From Nitrospinota bacterium (GTDB lineage Bacteria > Nitrospinota > Nitrospinia > UBA9942): 5,923 nt of DNA. Below are positions 4,057 through 5,923 of this stretch, in pieces (positions within the stretch are counted from its first letter, which is position 1; every line of letters starts with the position of its first letter). The stretch is taken from positions 1 to 5,923 of the forward strand of contig JACRGN010000042.1 in NCBI GenBank assembly GCA_016234205.1. The letters are read 5' to 3'. Made by a program: the position numbers and the translations under genes. The notes under the pieces were generated by a model. It ran no database searches, was not told the origin of the DNA, and was given only the letters and a program-made list of their open reading frames with translations.

Positions 4057-5923
4057 TAGGGTTATTTAATTACGGAAATATCGCCCCATTATCGGAAGAC
4101 CTCATAATTAAAATGCGGGACAGCATGACGCATCGAGGCCCCGATGACGCAGGCATTTATATTTCTTTCGATAGGAAAGCAGGGCTGGGACATAGGAGGC
4201 TTTCCATATTAGACCTCTCTCCTGCGGGGAGGCAGCCTATGTGCGACAGCGAGGGCAAGATATGGATTGTCTATAACGGCGAGGTCTATAACTTCATGGA
4301 GCTGCGCACGGGGCTTGAAGAAAAGGGTTATCGTTTTAAATCCCGCTCCGATACGGAGATTCTTATTTATCTATATAAAGAGTATGGCAAAGAGATGGTT
4401 CATAAACTTAGAGGGATGTTTGCCTTCTGCCTTTATGATGAAAGAAGAGGGGATTTCTATCTTGCGAGAGATAGGATTGGGATTAAACCGCTCTATTATA
4501 CGTTTTGCGGCGGTTCATTTATCTTTGCCTCCGAAATAAAGGCAATACTTGAGCATCATGCAGTAAAAAGGGAGGTAAACGAAGATGCTCTTTATCACTA
4601 TCTATCCTTTCTCGCAACCCCTGCCCCCCTGACACTATTCAAAAATATATATAAACTTCCGGCGGGACATACAATGAGTGTGGACAGGCGGGGAGATTAT
4701 AAGATAGAAGAATACTGGGATGTATTTAATAATGTAACTCCATTAAAAGAAACCGATGAAAAATTCTATATAGATAAGATATTGGAACTTTTGAGGGAAT
4801 CCGTAAAATACAGGATGATAAGCGATGTTCCTTTCGGAGTCTTTTTATCCGGCGGGATAGACTCAAGCACAAATGTAGCCCTGATGTCCGAACTGATGAA
4901 CAGACCGGTCGAGACATTTTCCATAGGATATAAGGGGATGGGAGATTATAATGAACTTCCTTATGCGAGGAAGATTGCCTCGGAGTTTAAAACCAATCAC
5001 CATGAGATTTTAATAGATGCCAAAGACCTTATAGACTTTCTCCCTTCCCTTGTCTATCATCAGGATGAGCCAATTGCCGATCCCGTATGCGTTCCTGTCT
5101 ATTATGTGGCAAAGCTTGCCAAAGATAACGGGGTAACCGTCTGTCAGGTTGGAGAGGGGAGCGATGAGATCTTTTTCGGCTATGAGTGGTGGATAAAGAC
5201 ACTCAAGATAAACGGTATAAGTAAATTTTATCAGATGCTGCCATATCCTTTAAGACGGGCTATTTTGAAATTTTCGTCTCTCGTCGAAGACAGCGGCGGT
5301 ATGAGATATGAGGTGATAAGGAGGGCAGCGGATAAGGAAAATATCTTTTGGGGGGGTGCAGAGGCATTTTCAAGAAGACAGAAAGAAATGCTCATCTCAA
5401 GCGGTTTTAGAGAAAGGAATGGCCGGAATGATTCATATTCAATAGCTGAGAATATTTATGACAAATTTAAGAAGACGGCTAAAGATAAGAACTTCTTTAA
5501 CTGGATGAGCTACATTGATCTCAAATTAAGACTCCCTGAACTTCTCCTGATGCGAGTGGATAAGATGACTATGGCTACATCAGTGGAGGCGAGGGTGCCA
5601 TTTCTTGACCATAAATTGGTGGAGTTTGCCATGTCTATCCCGCAGAATATAAAGATAAATAATTACATTCCTAAATACATTCTAAAAAAAACAGTATCGG
5701 GTGTGATTCCTCACGAAATAGCCTACAGAAAAAAAAGGGGATTTGATGTGCCGATAACCGATTGGTTTATGAGAGAGTTAGGTGATTTTACAAAATCCAA
5801 ACTCTCTGCATTCTGTTCACGGCAGGATTATTTTGATAAGGATTATATTGAATCTCTTATTTCTGAACCCCGAACTCCGAACTCCAAACTTCAAACTCCA
5901 AACTCACTCTGGTATCTCCTTAA
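4044..5923 (+). CDS. asnB: Asparagine synthetase (glutamine-hydrolysing)-like amidotransferase, 3' end outside window
   Basis: AsnB-type enzymes release ammonia from glutamine in an N-terminal class II amidotransferase domain and use it to amidate an AMP-activated carboxylate in a C-terminal synthetase domain. The 626 codons seen are open to the right edge. Domain one (about 1-215) starts MCGIVGLF with nucleophile Cys2, then THRGPDDAG (29-37), RRLSILDLSPAGRQP (51-65), YNGEVYNF (77-84) and SDTE (102-105). Domain two has the pyrophosphate loop SGGIDSS (269-275), QDEPIADP (340-347), GEGSDEIFFGY (370-380), RVDKMTMATSVEARVPFLD (504-522) and YRKKRGF (561-567). The final LWYLL matches the conserved LW.LL.ELW end, so few codons are missing. 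The TAA at 5921-5923 is out of frame. Paralogues in polysaccharide clusters (such as WbpS) are linked to amidation of sugar uronic acids; with epimerase and dehydrogenase neighbours that role is plausible here, but free asparagine synthesis is not excluded. Residues 608-621 come from a heptanucleotide repeat. Confidence 0.93.
   Translation, partial: MCGIVGLFNYGNIAPLSEDLIIKMRDSMTHRGPDDAGIYISFDRKAGLGHRRLSILDLSPAGRQPMCDSEGKIWIVYNGEVYNFMELRTGLEEKGYRFKSRSDTEILIYLYKEYGKEMVHKLRGMFAFCLYDERRGDFYLARDRIGIKPLYYTFCGGSFIFASEIKAILEHHAVKREVNEDALYHYLSFLATPAPLTLFKNIYKLPAGHTMSVDRRGDYKIEEYWDVFNNVTPLKETDEKFYIDKILELLRESVKYRMISDVPFGVFLSGGIDSSTNVALMSELMNRPVETFSIGYKGMGDYNELPYARKIASEFKTNHHEILIDAKDLIDFLPSLVYHQDEPIADPVCVPVYYVAKLAKDNGVTVCQVGEGSDEIFFGYEWWIKTLKINGISKFYQMLPYPLRRAILKFSSLVEDSGGMRYEVIRRAADKENIFWGGAEAFSRRQKEMLISSGFRERNGRNDSYSIAENIYDKFKKTAKDKNFFNWMSYIDLKLRLPELLLMRVDKMTMATSVEARVPFLDHKLVEFAMSIPQNIKINNYIPKYILKKTVSGVIPHEIAYRKKRGFDVPITDWFMRELGDFTKSKLSAFCSRQDYFDKDYIESLISEPRTPNSKLQTPNSLWYLL
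5865..5906. repeat. Heptanucleotide tandem repeat (consensus RAACTCC), six copies, in the asnB C-terminus
   Basis: Six consecutive 7-base units are visible: GAACCCC, GAACTCC, GAACTCC, AAACTTC, AAACTCC and AAACTCA. The total of 42 bases is 14 codons, so the frame is kept; it encodes EPRTPNSKLQTPNS (residues 608-621). It lies directly before the conserved LW.LL motif, where relatives usually have a basic loop of about 11 residues, so it appears to have taken over a variable surface loop. Rotated to CTCCAAA or CTCCGAA, the unit resembles the CTCAAAT unit at 3421-3453, suggesting one repeat family in the same orientation. Confidence 0.9.

Noticed and set aside
4267..4539. Open frame on the + strand, about 90 codons
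   Set aside because: It lies out of frame inside the amidotransferase domain of asnB, which has clear family motifs throughout; this frame shows no recognisable protein.
4726..4917. Antisense open frame within asnB
   Set aside because: It lies opposite the SGGIDSS synthetase region and is explained by the real gene.
5921..5923. TAA at the right edge as the asnB stop
   Set aside because: It is not in the asnB frame (4044 is in phase 0, 5921 in phase 2). The in-frame end reads LWYLL, which matches the conserved motif still expected to continue, so the gene is cut by the window.

Overview
The window holds four protein genes, all on the + strand and closely packed: the 3' part of a tyrosyl-tRNA synthetase gene (tyrS), a complete non-hydrolysing UDP-N-acetylglucosamine 2-epimerase gene (wecB type), a complete two-domain sugar oxidoreductase gene (zinc-type alcohol dehydrogenase-like half fused to a Gfo/Idh/MocA half), and a glutamine-dependent asparagine synthetase-like amidotransferase gene (asnB type) that runs off the right edge. 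No RNA gene, transposase, integrase or CRISPR array is visible. Gaps are 15 and 64 bases, and the last pair overlaps by 13 bases, so nearly all of the window is coding.

Organism: the genes are bacterial. Base composition leans to AT by eye, with many AAA, GAA and ATA codons. Short period-7 repeats of the CTC.AA. type inside genes are something I associate, from memory only, with uncultured anaerobic bacteria such as Nitrospirota and Desulfobacterota-like lineages. I cannot assign a phylum from this window.

Layout: 1-695 is the end of tyrS, a housekeeping gene with KMSKS motif and C-terminal S4 domain. 711-1844 is the epimerase, whose last codons run into a purine-rich low-complexity tract. 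1845-1908 is a pyrimidine-rich spacer with no clear ribosome-binding site. 1909-4056 is the two-domain oxidoreductase; it carries a REP-like palindrome in its interdomain linker and a 4.7-copy heptanucleotide repeat in its second domain. 4044-5923 is the amidotransferase; six in-frame heptanucleotide units lie just before its conserved C-terminal LW.LL motif.

How the genes may work together (inference): WecB-type epimerases make UDP-ManNAc or a related 2-epimer, Gfo/Idh/MocA and MDR dehydrogenases oxidise or reduce sugars, and AsnB-like enzymes in polysaccharide clusters are known or suspected to amidate sugar carboxylates. This looks like the start of a surface-glycan or exopolysaccharide cluster placed directly behind tyrS. 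The most unusual signal is not a gene: four short repeat or palindromic elements sit inside the three glycan genes, all keeping the reading frame and all at tolerant protein positions (a tail, a linker, a helix or loop between motifs, a C-terminal loop).
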